From Gammaproteobacteria bacterium (lineage in GTDB: Bacteria > Pseudomonadota > Gammaproteobacteria > Steroidobacterales > Woeseiaceae): a DNA stretch of 64,000 bases. Every line of letters starts with the position of its first letter. Position 1 is the first letter of the stretch. The stretch spans positions 1 to 64,000 of the forward strand of contig JAADHU010000010.1 in NCBI GenBank assembly GCA_013151645.1, in the 5' to 3' direction. This document shows positions 9,454 through 19,870 of this stretch, one piece after another. Below the pieces are notes generated by a model. The model searched no databases, was not told where the DNA came from, and saw only the letters and a list, made by a program, of their open reading frames with translations. Made by a program: the position numbers and the translations under genes.

Positions 9454-10827
9454 ATGTACTTCATGATCGACAGACGCCTTTTTATCCAGAGCATCGCGAT
9501 AGCAGCCGCGGGCTCTTTTACCAGCATACGGGCAGGTGCGTCATCGGCATTCGGTCCCGTCCTGAAAGACCCGAACAATATCCTGGATTTACCGGAAGGA
9601 TTTTCCTACCGGGTCATCTCCAGCCACGGTGACGAGATGGACGACGGTCTGTTGGTGCCTGGACGGGCCGACGGCATGGCTGCGTTTTCCGGTGCGAACG
9701 GCAATGTCAATATCGTCTGTAACCATGAAAACCGCCCGTCTTATCCGGATTTTGGCCCGTTTGGTGAAGAACATGAACGAATTGACCGAATCGACACGTC
9801 GAAGATGTACGACCCTGGTCACGGCAAGACACCAGGAACCGGCGGCACCACGACGATCGTTTTTGATCCGCGTAGCGGTGCAACCGTTCACCGGCATTTG
9901 AGCCTTGCCGGCACGGAACTCAATTGCGCCGGCGGTCCAACGCCCTGGGGCAGCTGGCTCAGTTGTGAGGAAAGTTTTAGCGATCCGGGCGTAGCCTTCG
10001 AATTCGGGGCCGTTGTTCAGCGCGAAAAACGCCACGGTTATGTATTCGAGGTGCCTGCTGCTGCCACCGCTGCCGTCATGCCCGTCCCCTTGTGCGACAT
10101 GGGTCGATTCAAGCACGAAGCCGCCGCGGTGAATCCGGCTTCCGGCGTCGTCTACCTGACCGAGGACAGACACCGCAGCCTTTTCTATCGCTACATCCCC
10201 AATACCCCCGGCAAGCTTTCGCGCGGCGGTCGGCTGCAGGCAATGGCCATCGCAGACAAGCCATCCTTCGACACGCGCAACTGGGACAATCCGGCGACGA
10301 CCAAACTGCGAACATGGATGGAAACCCGCTGGGTCGATCTGACCGAGGTGGATACCGAAGCAGACGATTTACGGCTGCGTGGATTCGAGGCAGGCGCGGC
10401 GCGTTTCGCGCGCGGCGAAGGTCTTTGCTATGCACAAGGGAGCATTTTCATGACGGCGACCTATGGCGGACCGAATATCAGTGGCCAGGTCTTTGAATAT
10501 CGCCTCAGTACGGCAGACGGAACCGATGCGGAATCCGGAAATACCGGAGCTGTTCGGCTAGTCGCGGAATCGACGCCGCAAAGCGTATTGCATCACGCCG
10601 ACAATCTGACGATGAGTCCCTGGGGTGACTTGATCGTTTGCGAAGATACGGCCAGTCATTGCGGCCTGATCGGCATACGTCCGAATGGTGAGCAATACGA
10701 GTTGGCCGACAATGCATACAGCCCGTCCGAACTCGCCGGGATCTGCTTCTCACCCGATGGCTCAGTCATGTTTGTCAATATCCAGCACCGCGGCCTGACG
10801 CTCGCCATTACCGGTCCCTGGCGATGA
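9454..10827 (+). CDS. PhoX-like (DUF839) phosphatase, Tat substrate
   Basis: Belongs to the PhoX/DUF839 group of secreted calcium- and iron-dependent alkaline phosphatases. The N-terminus carries twin arginines in DRRLFIQS followed by an alanine-rich hydrophobic stretch, a Tat export signal, so a folded metal-loaded protein would reach the periplasm. Family-like segments include CNHENRP near residue 90, GGPTPWGSWLSCEE near 165 and MGRFKHEAAAVNP near 215. ATG 9454 is used; ATG 9463, three codons on, is equally possible. It is inserted in the opposite orientation between pgk and pyk and ends 7 bp from the end of pgk. The substrate is unproven. Confidence 0.85.
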   Translation: MYFMIDRRLFIQSIAIAAAGSFTSIRAGASSAFGPVLKDPNNILDLPEGFSYRVISSHGDEMDDGLLVPGRADGMAAFSGANGNVNIVCNHENRPSYPDFGPFGEEHERIDRIDTSKMYDPGHGKTPGTGGTTTIVFDPRSGATVHRHLSLAGTELNCAGGPTPWGSWLSCEESFSDPGVAFEFGAVVQREKRHGYVFEVPAAATAAVMPVPLCDMGRFKHEAAAVNPASGVVYLTEDRHRSLFYRYIPNTPGKLSRGGRLQAMAIADKPSFDTRNWDNPATTKLRTWMETRWVDLTEVDTEADDLRLRGFEAGAARFARGEGLCYAQGSIFMTATYGGPNISGQVFEYRLSTADGTDAESGNTGAVRLVAESTPQSVLHHADNLTMSPWGDLIVCEDTASHCGLIGIRPNGEQYELADNAYSPSELAGICFSPDGSVMFVNIQHRGLTLAITGPWR

Positions 10828-10834
10828 ACGGTCG

Positions 10835-12010
10835 TCAGGCTCGACCGCGCTGCTCCAGAATTGCCACGGCGGGCAACGTCTTGCCTTCGACGAATTCGAG
10901 AAAGGCACCGCCACCGGTCGATATGTATGAAATTTCGTCCGCCACACCGTATTTGTCTATCGCGGCCAATGTGTCACCGCCGCCCGCCACTGAAAACGCG
11001 GGACTTGCCGCAATTGCTACAGCGATCGCACGCGTTCCTTCGCCGAACTGATCGAACTCGAAAACACCCACGGGGCCGTTCCAGATTATGGTTCCCGCAG
11101 ACGCCAGAATGCCGGCAAAATTGGCCACCGTTTTCGGGCCAAGATCGAGAATCAGATCATCCTTATCGACTGCAGCAACCGTTTTGATGGTTGCACTGGC
11201 CGCAGCGGAGAATTCATCGGCCACGACCACGTCCAGCGGCAACGGTATTTCCGCCTGGCCGCTTTTATTTGTCGCAAGAGACCGGGCAATATCCAGCATA
11301 TCGGCTTCGTGCAGCGACTTACCGACGTTATGCCCTGCCGCGGCAATAAATGTATTCGCGATGCCGCCGCCGACGATCAGGTAGTCGACGATACCGGCCA
11401 GCGATTCAAGCACCGTCAGCTTGGTCGAAACCTTGGACCCGCCCACGATCGCCACGACAGGGTGTGCCGGAGCCTTGAGTGCTTTGCCAAGCGCATCCAG
11501 TTCCGCCGACAACAACGGACCGGCACAGGCGACCGGCGCAAATTGAGCCACGCCGAACGTACTGGCCTGCTGCCGATGCGCCGTGCCGAACGCGTCCATC
11601 ACGAACACATCGCAAAGTGCCGCCATCTTTCGCGACAACGTCTCGTTGTTCGCTTTTTCACCTTTGAGAAAACGAACGTTTTCCAGCAGAACAATACTCC
11701 CCGGCGCGACACTCACACCGCCGATCCACTCTCGAACCAGGGGCACGTCGGTTCCCAGCAGAGCCGCCAGATGATCTGCGACGGGCTGCAGCGAATACGC
11801 TGTGTCGTATTCGCCTTCTACCGGCCTGCCAAGATGTGACATGAGCAACACCGCCGCATTCGCATCGAGTGCCGCACGAATTGTCGGCAGCGCGGCGCGG
11901 ATGCGCGCATCGCTGCTGACCACACCGTCGGCCAGCGGCACATTCAGATCTTCCCGAATTAATACGCGTTTGCCGGCGAGATCCAGATCGCCCATGCGCA
12001 GCATGGCCAT
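10835..12010 (-). CDS. pgk: Phosphoglycerate kinase
   Basis: Interconverts 1,3-bisphosphoglycerate plus ADP with 3-phosphoglycerate plus ATP. The start at ATG 12010 gives [20 protein letters not shown], matching the gammaproteobacterial N-terminus. An earlier in-frame ATG at 12079 would run into gap and was rejected. The substrate-binding [10 protein letters not shown], the LMSHLGRP loop and the C-terminal nucleotide-binding GGGDTLAA are present. Length of 391 residues is normal. It begins 7 bp after the gap stop codon, so it is co-transcribed with tkt and gap. The usual next gene, pyk or fba, is displaced by the convergent PhoX-like gene. Confidence 0.96.
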   Translation of the reverse strand: MAMLRMGDLDLAGKRVLIREDLNVPLADGVVSSDARIRAALPTIRAALDANAAVLLMSHLGRPVEGEYDTAYSLQPVADHLAALLGTDVPLVREWIGGVSVAPGSIVLLENVRFLKGEKANNETLSRKMAALCDVFVMDAFGTAHRQQASTFGVAQFAPVACAGPLLSAELDALGKALKAPAHPVVAIVGGSKVSTKLTVLESLAGIVDYLIVGGGIANTFIAAAGHNVGKSLHEADMLDIARSLATNKSGQAEIPLPLDVVVADEFSAAASATIKTVAAVDKDDLILDLGPKTVANFAGILASAGTIIWNGPVGVFEFDQFGEGTRAIAVAIAASPAFSVAGGGDTLAAIDKYGVADEISYISTGGGAFLEFVEGKTLPAVAILEQRGRA

Positions 12011-12017
12011 CAATCGA

Positions 12018-13031
12018 CTACTTCGCGTTTGCGAAAGCAACTGCCGTGTCGAGCATACGATTCGAGAAGCCCCACTCATTGTCGTACCAGGAAATCACCT
12101 TGACCAGCGTGCCCTGCATGACCTTCGTCAATGACGCGTCATACGTGGACGATGCGGGGTCATGATTGAAATCGACCGACACCAGCGGCTCGTCGTTGTA
12201 GGCCAACACGCCCTTCAACTCACCCTCGCTGGCCTCCTTCATGATGCGGTTAATTTCTTCAATACTGGTTTCGCGTGCGGCCACAAAACTCAGGTCAACG
12301 GCTGACACGTTGATGGTCGGCACGCGCATTGAAAACCCATCCAGTAGACCATTCAATTCGGGAAGAACCAGGCCAACCGCCGCTGCGGCACCGGTCTTGG
12401 TCGGAATCTGCGACATCGTGGCAGAGCGGGCCCGACGCAGGTCCGAGTGGAATACGTCCGTCAGTACCTGGTCATTGGTATACGCATGAATCGTCGTCAT
12501 GATGCCGTGTTTGACGCCGATTTTGTCGTGCAGTGGCTTGATGAGCGGTGCCAGGCAATTGGTCGTGCACGATGCGTTCGAAATAATCGTGTGCTCTTTT
12601 CGCAGGACGTCGTGGTTAACACCGTAGACAATAGTCGCATCCATCTCGCCACTTCCCGGCGCCGAGATGATGACCTTTTTCGCACCGGCCTGCAGGTGCT
12701 TGGAGGCGGCCTCGCGCGTGCGGAAGAAGCCGGTAGACTCGAAAACGATATCGACGCCGAGTTCGGCCCAGGGCAGTTTCGCCGGGTCACGTTCTGCGCA
12801 CACCCGAATCCGGTCGCCATTAACCACCATGTAATCGCCATCCACTTCAATGCTTCCGGGGAAGCGTCCGTGTGCCGTATCGCGGCGTGTGAGGTGCGCG
12901 TTGGTATTGGCATCGCCCAAATCATTGACGGCAACGACTTCCAGTTCGGCTCGCCTGTCGCCCTCGTAAAGCGCCCGTAACATGTTGCGGCCAATGCGGC
13001 CGTAGCCATTAATGCCAATTTTGATGGTCAT
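12018..13031 (-). CDS. gap: Glyceraldehyde-3-phosphate dehydrogenase
   Basis: Oxidises glyceraldehyde 3-phosphate with NAD and phosphate. The start at ATG 13031 follows a good CAGGAG ribosome binding site and gives [16 protein letters not shown], the NAD-binding fold. The catalytic cysteine is in [11 protein letters not shown], and HAYTNDQ and WYDNEWGFS are intact. Length is 337 residues. A longer reading to 13184 would overlap the end of tkt and has no family similarity. It lies 50 bp downstream of tkt and 7 bp upstream of pgk, so tkt-gap-pgk forms one operon for triose and pentose interconversion. Confidence 0.97.
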   Translation of the reverse strand: MTIKIGINGYGRIGRNMLRALYEGDRRAELEVVAVNDLGDANTNAHLTRRDTAHGRFPGSIEVDGDYMVVNGDRIRVCAERDPAKLPWAELGVDIVFESTGFFRTREAASKHLQAGAKKVIISAPGSGEMDATIVYGVNHDVLRKEHTIISNASCTTNCLAPLIKPLHDKIGVKHGIMTTIHAYTNDQVLTDVFHSDLRRARSATMSQIPTKTGAAAAVGLVLPELNGLLDGFSMRVPTINVSAVDLSFVAARETSIEEINRIMKEASEGELKGVLAYNDEPLVSVDFNHDPASSTYDASLTKVMQGTLVKVISWYDNEWGFSNRMLDTAVAFANAK

Positions 13032-13081
13032 TTCTATCTCCTGATGAATGCGGCACCGGTCCGATGACCGGGCACCTGAAT

Positions 13082-15106
13082 TTATTGTTTTGCCAGCACC
13101 TGCGCGGCAATCTTGACAACGTTGTCTACCGAAAAACCGAAGTGTTCGAAGAGTTGCGGTGCCGGCGCCGACATGCCGAAGCAATCCATGCCGATCACGT
13201 GGCCATCGGCACCGGCATAAGCAGCCCAGGCGGCGGTAACGCCGGCTTCGATCACGACGCGTGCCTTTACTTTGCGCGGCAATACGGCCTCGCGGTAGTC
13301 CTCACTCTGCGCATCGAACACGTCGGTCGACGGCAAGGAGACCACGCGCGCTGCAACGCCATCATTGGCCAGCGCGGCTGCCGCGTCGACTGCCAGCGCT
13401 ACTTCGGAACCGGTCGCAATCAAAATAATATCGGGCATCGCATCCGTATCCCGAAGTACATAACCACCTCTGGCGACATTCTCTATTTGCGCCGTATCAC
13501 GCGACTGGTGGGGCAACCCCTGTCGGGTCAGTATCAGGCTGGTGGGCCCGTCCCGACGCTCAATCGCATGCCGCCACGCGACCGCTGTCTCGACCCCATC
13601 ACACGGCCGCCAGACGCACATGTTCGGAATTATCCGCAAGCTCGCGGTGTGCTCCACCGGTTGGTGCGTCGGTCCGTCTTCACCGAGACCGATCGAGTCG
13701 TGCGTATAGACGAAAATATTTTGCAGTCGCATCAACGAGGCCATGCGCACCGCGTTGCGGGCGTAATCCGAAAACGTCAGGAAGGTGCCGGAATATGGCA
13801 TCAAACCACCGTGCAGCCCGAGACCGTTACAAATTCCCGTCATGCCGAATTCACGTACACCGAAGAGAATATAGTTGCCATTGGCGTCGTCGCCGCTGAT
13901 GTCCCGCGATCCGTCATGGCGTGTCAGATTTGACCCGGTCAGATCTGCAGACCCGCCTGCAAGTTCCGGCAGCGCGGGCGCAAAAGCATTCAATGCAACC
14001 AGCGAAGCCTTACGCGTCGCCATATCAGCGCCCGCAGCGTCCACTGTTGCGATCGCCTTGCCGGCAAATTCTGCCCAGTTTTGCGGCAACTCACCGTGCA
14101 TGCGGCGCTCGAACTCATCGGCGAGCTCCGGATGAGCGGTGCGGTATCCGGCATACAGGTCGGCCCACACCTGTTCGCGCGCGGCGCCACGCTCTTTCGC
14201 ATCCCAACCCGCCGCAACGGACTCCGGAATTTCGAACGGCGGTGAACGCCAGCCCAGTTCCAATCGGGCTGCAGCAACTTCCTCATCACCAAGCGGTGCA
14301 CCATGAGTAGCGGCAGTCCCTTGTTTGTTGGGCGAGCCGAATCCGATGATCGTCTTGCAGCAAATCAATGAAGGTCGATCCGCATCGGCCAGCGCCGCAT
14401 CAATAGCGGCGGCGATGGATGCACTGTTGTGTCCATCAACATCGCCAATCACTTGCCAGCCGTAAGCCTCGAAACGCTTCACCGTATCGTCGGTGAACCA
14501 GCCGTCGACCTCACCATCGATCGAAATTCCGTTGTCGTCATAGAGACAGATCAACTTGCCGAGCTTTAGCGTACCCGCCAATGAGCAGGCTTCATGAGAT
14601 ATGCCTTCCATTAGACAACCGTCGCCGGCGAATACCCAGGTACGGTGATCGACAACGTCGAAATCCGGCCGGTTAAAGGTCGCCGCCAGCATTTTTTCGG
14701 CCAACGCCATACCGACGGCGTTGCTGATGCCCTGCCCCAACGGTCCGGTTGTTGTCTCGATGCCGAGATCGAGTTCGCGCTCAGGGTGTCCGGCGGTCCG
14801 CGAGCCGAACTGCCGGAAATTGCGAATCTCGTCCATCGTCAGCGGGTAACCGGTCAGATGCAGGACGCTGTACAACAGCATGGAACCGTGGCCGTTCGAA
14901 AGCACGAAGCGATCCCGGTCAAACCAGGCGGGATTCGACGGGTTATGCTTGACATAATCGTTCCACAATACCTCGGCAATATCGGCCATGCCCATCGGCG
15001 CGCCGGGGTGACCCGAATTTGCGGCCTGGATAGCGTCCATGCTGAGCGCACGTATCGCATTGGCAAGTTCACGGCGGGTGGTACTGGTACTGGGTTCTTT
15101 ATTCAT
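13082..15106 (-). CDS. tkt: Transketolase
   Basis: Thiamine-diphosphate enzyme moving two-carbon units between sugar phosphates. The ThDP motif begins [13 protein letters not shown] and ends at CLYDDN. The phosphate-binding [16 protein letters not shown] and the N-terminal [11 protein letters not shown] are intact. At 674 residues it is full length. It is the first gene of the tkt-gap-pgk operon and diverges from metK across 194 bp. That gap must hold both promoters. No riboswitch that I recognise is present in it. Confidence 0.97.
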   Translation of the reverse strand: MNKEPSTSTTRRELANAIRALSMDAIQAANSGHPGAPMGMADIAEVLWNDYVKHNPSNPAWFDRDRFVLSNGHGSMLLYSVLHLTGYPLTMDEIRNFRQFGSRTAGHPERELDLGIETTTGPLGQGISNAVGMALAEKMLAATFNRPDFDVVDHRTWVFAGDGCLMEGISHEACSLAGTLKLGKLICLYDDNGISIDGEVDGWFTDDTVKRFEAYGWQVIGDVDGHNSASIAAAIDAALADADRPSLICCKTIIGFGSPNKQGTAATHGAPLGDEEVAAARLELGWRSPPFEIPESVAAGWDAKERGAAREQVWADLYAGYRTAHPELADEFERRMHGELPQNWAEFAGKAIATVDAAGADMATRKASLVALNAFAPALPELAGGSADLTGSNLTRHDGSRDISGDDANGNYILFGVREFGMTGICNGLGLHGGLMPYSGTFLTFSDYARNAVRMASLMRLQNIFVYTHDSIGLGEDGPTHQPVEHTASLRIIPNMCVWRPCDGVETAVAWRHAIERRDGPTSLILTRQGLPHQSRDTAQIENVARGGYVLRDTDAMPDIILIATGSEVALAVDAAAALANDGVAARVVSLPSTDVFDAQSEDYREAVLPRKVKARVVIEAGVTAAWAAYAGADGHVIGMDCFGMSAPAPQLFEHFGFSVDNVVKIAAQVLAKQ

Positions 15107-15300
15107 CGGCTCTTGTAATGACCTTTGCGGCTCTGATTGTGGTTGGAGTCAGTGAAGTGAGTGCGGTCGTGCCGGCGCATTTTCCCTGTTTCATCGCAAG
15201 GCCGCAAGCCGGAATCGGCTAACGTGAAGCCTGCAATATCAACTTGACGGAGTACTGAGGTACAATCCGGGCCCCACATCACTGCGAACACCCTAATTCC

Positions 15301-16458
15301 ATGAGCGATAACTACCTTTTTACCTCGGAATCAGTCTCCGAGGGTCATCCCGACAAGATTTCCGACCAGATATCCGATGCCGTACTCGATGCGATTATTG
15401 ATCTCGACCCGAACGCCCGTGTTGCCTGTGAGACGCTCGTCAAGACCGGCATGGTATTGGTTGCCGGAGAGGTCACCACCAATGCCTGGGTTGATATCGA
15501 GGAGATTGTTCGCGCTACAGTTCTTGAAATTGGCTACAACGACTCGGATATGGGCTTCGACGGTGCTTCCTGTGCGGTTCTGAACGGCCTGGGCAAGCAG
15601 TCGCCAGACATCGCCCAGGGAGTCGATCGGGGCGATCCTGAAGATCAGGGCGCCGGAGACCAGGGCATGATGTTCGGTTACGCGAGCAACGAGACCGAGG
15701 TCCTGATGCCCGCGCCGATCACGTTCGCACATCGACTCGTCCGCAAGCAGGCAGAAGTCAGGAAAAACGGCACGCTGCCGTGGCTGCGACCGGATGCTAA
15801 AAGCCAGGTCACCTTCGTCTACGAAAATGACAAACCCGTCGCCATCGATGCGGTCGTCCTGTCGTCGCAACACAAAGCGGATGTATCGATGAAAGACATT
15901 TGCGACGGGATCAGGGAAGAAATTATTGACCCAATTCTGCCCGCCGGGTTTATAAGCGATAAAACCGAATTTCACATCAATCCAACCGGCCGCTTCGAGA
16001 TCGGCGGCCCAATGGGAGATTGCGGGCTCACCGGGCGCAAGATTATTGTCGACACTTACGGCGGTGCCGCTCGTCACGGCGGTGGCGCCTTCTCCGGCAA
16101 GGACCCGTCAAAAGTCGATCGATCCGCTGCCTATGCCTGTCGCTACGTCGCCAAGAACATTGTCGCTGCCGGTCTTGCCGACCGCTGCGAAATTCAGGTT
16201 TCCTACGCAATCGGCGTAGCCGAACCGACGTCCATCAGTGTGTATACCTTTGGTACCGGCAAGCTCAGCGAAGATCGACTGACCCGCCTGGTGCGCGAAC
16301 ATTTTGATCTCAGGCCTTACGGCATCCTCAAAATGCTCGATCTGGTCCGCCCCATCTACAAGGCGACCGCCGCCTACGGCCATTTTGGTCGCGAGGACCT
16401 TGATCTTAGCTGGGAACGCACCGACAAGGCAGCCGACCTGGCTGCTGACGCTCGTTAG
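15301..16458 (+). CDS. metK: S-adenosylmethionine synthetase
   Basis: Makes S-adenosylmethionine from methionine and ATP. The N-terminal [15 protein letters not shown], the [12 protein letters not shown] loop and the [19 protein letters not shown] phosphate-binding segment are all present. Length of 385 residues is standard. The 20 bases before the ATG (GCGAACACCCTAATTCC region) hold no Shine-Dalgarno-like purines, unlike the AAGGAG of the next gene. A TACAAT hexamer lies at 15261-15266 and could be a -10 element with a short leader. It is followed by ahcY after 34 bp, pairing synthesis and recycling of the cofactor. Confidence 0.97.
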   Translation: MSDNYLFTSESVSEGHPDKISDQISDAVLDAIIDLDPNARVACETLVKTGMVLVAGEVTTNAWVDIEEIVRATVLEIGYNDSDMGFDGASCAVLNGLGKQSPDIAQGVDRGDPEDQGAGDQGMMFGYASNETEVLMPAPITFAHRLVRKQAEVRKNGTLPWLRPDAKSQVTFVYENDKPVAIDAVVLSSQHKADVSMKDICDGIREEIIDPILPAGFISDKTEFHINPTGRFEIGGPMGDCGLTGRKIIVDTYGGAARHGGGAFSGKDPSKVDRSAAYACRYVAKNIVAAGLADRCEIQVSYAIGVAEPTSISVYTFGTGKLSEDRLTRLVREHFDLRPYGILKMLDLVRPIYKATAAYGHFGREDLDLSWERTDKAADLAADAR

Positions 16459-16492
16459 CCACCCAACAAATTCAAAATTTAAGGAGATAAGG

Positions 16493-17806
16493 ATGAGTAA
16501 CGAAGCTGTTGCTGTCGATGCACAAGACTACAAAGTGGCCGATATGTCGCTGGCCGATTGGGGCCGCAAGGAATTGGCCATTGCGGAAACCGAGATGCCG
16601 GGCCTGATGGCGTTGCGTACCGAGTATGCTGAAGCGCAGCCGTTGGCGGGCGTGCGTCTCGTCGGCTGCCTGCACATGACCGTGCAGACGGCTGTGCTCA
16701 TCGAAACCCTGACCGCACTGGGTGCTGAAGTGCGCTGGTCGTCGTGCAATATTTTCTCCACGCAAGACCACGCCGCCGCCGCAATAGCCGTGACCGGCGT
16801 GCCGGTATTTGCCTGGAAAGGCGAAACCGACGAAGAATACTGGTGGTGTGTTGAACAAACACTGACCGGCCCGGGCGGCTGGGAGCCCAATATGATTCTC
16901 GACGACGGCGGTGACCTGACCCAGCTCATGCACGACAAATACCCCGACCTCATGAAAAATATCCGCGGCCTGTCCGAAGAAACCACCACCGGCGTCAAGC
17001 GACTGTACGAGATGCAGAAAGAAGGCAGCCTCAAGTGCCCCGCGTTCAACGTCAACGATTCGGTAACCAAGTCGAAATTTGACAATTTGTACGGCTGTCG
17101 CGAATCGCTCGTCGATGGAATCAAGCGCGCCACGGACGTCATGATCGCTGGCAAAGTTGCCGTCGTTTGCGGCTATGGTGATGTTGGTAAGGGTTCAGCG
17201 CAATCGCTGCGCGGACTCGGTGCCACGGTCTGGGTTACAGAAATCGATCCGATCAATGCGCTGCAGGCGGCAATGGAAGGTTACCGTGTTGTGGTGTTCG
17301 ATGAGATTTGCGACCAGGTGGATATCGTGGTCACCGCGACCGGCAACTACAACGTAGTAACCGGTGCTCAAATGGAGCGCATGAGAGATCAGGCAATCGT
17401 CTGCAATATCGGCCATTTCGACAATGAGATTGACGTCGCACATTTGCGTCAGTACGAATGGGACAACATCAAACCGCAGGTCGATCACATCGTTTTCCCG
17501 GATGGCAAGCGTCTCATCCTGCTGGCGGAAGGCCGTTTGATTAATCTGGGTTGCGCAACGGGACATCCTAGTTTCGTCATGTCGAATTCGTTCACCAACC
17601 AGGTGTTGGCACAGATCGAGTTATGGAAGAACAGCGATAACTATGCCAACGAAGTCTATGTCCTGCCGAAGCACCTGGACGAAAAAGTTGCACGACTGCA
17701 CCTGGAGAAAGTCGGTGTACGTTTGACCGAATTGACGGACGAGCAGGCGGACTACATCAGCGTATCCAAGGCGGGGCCCTACAAGGCCGATCATTACCGC
17801 TATTGA
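16493..17806 (+). CDS. ahcY: S-adenosylhomocysteine hydrolase
   Basis: Splits S-adenosylhomocysteine, the by-product of methylation, into adenosine and homocysteine. The start at ATG 16493 is preceded by AAGGAG at 16481-16486; a longer in-frame reading begins inside metK and was rejected. NAD-binding [10 protein letters not shown], the substrate-binding [13 protein letters not shown] and the C-terminal PFKADHYRY-type tail (here KADHYRY) are present. Length of 437 residues fits the bacterial form with the extra 40-residue insertion. It lies directly behind metK. metF and a SAH riboswitch, common neighbours in this class of bacteria, are absent here. Confidence 0.97.
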   Translation: MSNEAVAVDAQDYKVADMSLADWGRKELAIAETEMPGLMALRTEYAEAQPLAGVRLVGCLHMTVQTAVLIETLTALGAEVRWSSCNIFSTQDHAAAAIAVTGVPVFAWKGETDEEYWWCVEQTLTGPGGWEPNMILDDGGDLTQLMHDKYPDLMKNIRGLSEETTTGVKRLYEMQKEGSLKCPAFNVNDSVTKSKFDNLYGCRESLVDGIKRATDVMIAGKVAVVCGYGDVGKGSAQSLRGLGATVWVTEIDPINALQAAMEGYRVVVFDEICDQVDIVVTATGNYNVVTGAQMERMRDQAIVCNIGHFDNEIDVAHLRQYEWDNIKPQVDHIVFPDGKRLILLAEGRLINLGCATGHPSFVMSNSFTNQVLAQIELWKNSDNYANEVYVLPKHLDEKVARLHLEKVGVRLTELTDEQADYISVSKAGPYKADHYRY

Positions 17807-17969
17807 TTAGAATTAGGGAATATCCATCTCGTCACAGGCCTGCCAGGTTAACTTTTAGTCTGCCAGGTCTCTGGCTTGCCGCCCCCGTAGCGGCTATTAT
17901 CAGCGCTACGGCATAGCCTCAGCAAAGCGAGCAGACGCTATTCAAGCATCGTCCGCACCGATTCGGGTA

Positions 17970-18716
17970 TTGCATGTCACAGACCCGCACTTGTTTGCAG
18001 ACCCGGGCGGGATTTTGCGGGGCACGGTGACGCATTCTTCCTTGCGCGATGTACTGGCGGATATCACCGCTTCAGACTGGCCTGCTGATTTCATCGCGAT
18101 GACCGGCGATGTGATTCAGGACGACAGCCGCGCCGCCTACGACCGCTTTCGCGATCTGATAGAACCGCTCGGTCTGCCTGTTTTTTGCGTACCCGGCAAT
18201 CACGATATACGTGAATTGATGCGTGATGCATTGTCGACATCGCCTTTTCAATATTGCGGCACGCTAGAACACGACAATTGGCTGGTTATCGGCGTGGACA
18301 GTTGTGTACGCGATAATGCGGCTGGATACGTCGAAAATACGGAACTGCAACGACTCGAAGAAATCATTGCCGGTACCGATGCAGAACACGTTCTCGTCTG
18401 CCTGCATCACCCACCCTTACCAACGGGCAGCAAATGGCTAGACTCCGTCGGCCTGAGCAATGCCGACGAATTTCTGCACAGAATCGAAGAAACCGGCAAA
18501 GTCAGGGCAGCCATTTTTGGTCACGTCCACCAGGCGTTCGACAGCCGGTACAACTCGATTCATATCATCGGCACACCATCGACCTGCCGGCAATTCAAGA
18601 AAGACAGCGATGATTTCGCGCTCGACGACAATCCACCGGCCTATCGGAGAATTTTGTTGCACTCTGATGGTTCCGTACAGTCGGAGCTAATATGGCTACC
18701 GGCAGAATCAAAATGA
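17970..18716 (+). CDS. cpdA: CpdA-like metallophosphoesterase
   Basis: Resembles class III 3',5'-cyclic-AMP phosphodiesterase. The dinuclear metal motifs are in order: D-x-H in TDPHLF, GDVIQD, GNHD, HHPPLP and GHVHQ. The start is uncertain. TTG 17970 is the nearest possible start codon but cuts into the first beta strand, since the upstream in-frame codons read IRVL, as expected for the family. The frame stays open back to 17859 with no ATG or GTG, so a rare start codon further upstream is possible. The next gene starts 11 bp after this stop codon, so the two are co-transcribed. The substrate could be another cyclic nucleotide or phosphodiester. Confidence 0.82.
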   Translation: MHVTDPHLFADPGGILRGTVTHSSLRDVLADITASDWPADFIAMTGDVIQDDSRAAYDRFRDLIEPLGLPVFCVPGNHDIRELMRDALSTSPFQYCGTLEHDNWLVIGVDSCVRDNAAGYVENTELQRLEEIIAGTDAEHVLVCLHHPPLPTGSKWLDSVGLSNADEFLHRIEETGKVRAAIFGHVHQAFDSRYNSIHIIGTPSTCRQFKKDSDDFALDDNPPAYRRILLHSDGSVQSELIWLPAESK

Positions 18717-18727
18717 AAGGATTCATA

Positions 18728-19609
18728 ATGTTCTACAGACTGCTCAGTGTGGCGTTCCTGATCACCGCATCAGGTATCGCGAGTACCGCCGAACATCCAC
18801 TGCCCATGTGGGAAATCGATGGCGAAAGTAATCGGGTTTATCTACTGGGTTCCGTACATTTGCTGCGCAAGCAGGACCATCCAATCCCCACGGCCATCGT
18901 CACCGCTTATGAGGATGCGGATACGCTGATCATGGAACTGGACATGGACGACCTCGATCCTGTCGCAACCCAGGCACTGATCAATGACCTTGGAATGATC
19001 AAAGGCGGCGGCACGCTAAGCGAACTTATGGGTACCGCCCTCTACGCTGAGGCCGCGCAGATTGCCGACGAGATCGGTATTCCCTTGAACATGCTTTCAG
19101 GCACAGAACCCTGGCTGGCAGCCATCAACGTCGAACAGCTTATTCTCATGAGAATAGGCTTCGATCCACAGTTTGGTGTTGAAAGCTTCCTTATGAAAAA
19201 GGCGGGCAACGATCATAAGGAAATTCTCGGACTGGAAAGTATTGAGGAACAACTCGGTTTCCTCGACAACATGTCACTCGACGCACAACGATCGTTGCTC
19301 ATGCAGACCTTGACCGAAAGCACCAACATGGCCGCAATGATGGACGAGCTTGTTACCGCATGGCGGTACGGTGACCTCAAGTATCTTGAGGAAAACATGC
19401 TCGCGGAAATGCAGAACTACCCCGAACTGTATGAAGCGCTGGTGGTTGCCCGCAACCGTAACTGGACGAAACAGATTGAGGCATTGCTTGCGGATGATCA
19501 GGACTATCTGATTATTGTGGGTGCGCTGCACCTGATCGGGGAAGACGGAGTACCGACTATGCTGCGGGCGCTTGGGAAAGAGCCGGTACAGATGCGGCAG
19601 GTGGAATAG
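18728..19609 (+). CDS. TraB/GumN family exported protein
   Basis: Belongs to the TraB/PrgY/GumN (TIKI-like) fold, proposed metalloproteases. The two diagnostic histidine motifs are present: YLLGSVHLL near the N-terminus and IVGALHLIGEDG near the C-terminus. ATG 18728 follows an AAAGGA site and gives a hydrophobic signal peptide ending around STA-EH. Earlier in-frame ATGs at 18692 and 18713 only lengthen the n-region. At 293 residues it is typical of proteobacterial members, whose substrates are unknown. It follows the CpdA-like gene directly. Location is predicted periplasmic. Confidence 0.82.
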   Translation: MFYRLLSVAFLITASGIASTAEHPLPMWEIDGESNRVYLLGSVHLLRKQDHPIPTAIVTAYEDADTLIMELDMDDLDPVATQALINDLGMIKGGGTLSELMGTALYAEAAQIADEIGIPLNMLSGTEPWLAAINVEQLILMRIGFDPQFGVESFLMKKAGNDHKEILGLESIEEQLGFLDNMSLDAQRSLLMQTLTESTNMAAMMDELVTAWRYGDLKYLEENMLAEMQNYPELYEALVVARNRNWTKQIEALLADDQDYLIIVGALHLIGEDGVPTMLRALGKEPVQMRQVE

Positions 19610-19721
19610 GTGGGATCGCTGTCCGGGCAAGACCGGCGGGAGGCACTGCTACTACGACCCTTTCCCCGTGGTAGAACACTATGAGCCGGCGTTTTGAGCG
19701 GCCACAACCTCGATCACATTC

Positions 19722-19802
19722 TGAGTGACGCCATGGGCGGGTGCCCGCCGATTGAGTCAGGGCCCTCCGAATGAGGTGGGTACCCGCCCATGGCATCACT
19801 CA
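19722..19802. repeat. Long palindromic repeat, copy 1
   Basis: Arms TGAGTGACGCCATGGGCGGG and CCCGCCCATGGCATCACTCA form a near-perfect hairpin. The central part (CGCCGATTGAGTCAGGGCCC then TCCGAATGAGGTGGGT) is almost identical in the second copy at 20572-20662. It lies between two convergent genes, so it may also end transcription. Confidence 0.85.
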
Positions 19803-19870
19803 AAATGCACACACACTGCTGACAACCGTGAAGATCTTGCCAGGAACAAGACGGGCTCGGTTTTCCGATT

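Noticed and set aside
15107-15300. Possible SAM riboswitch upstream of metK
   Set aside because: No match to the SAM-I, SAM-II, SAM/SAH or SAH motifs that I can recognise.
16459-16492. Possible SAH riboswitch between metK and ahcY
   Set aside because: The gap is only 34 bp and contains a plain Shine-Dalgarno sequence.
17841-17868. Direct repeats of TGCCAGGT spaced by 20 bp before cpdA
   Set aside because: Two short copies only; may be an operator but could be chance, and no known regulator site fits.
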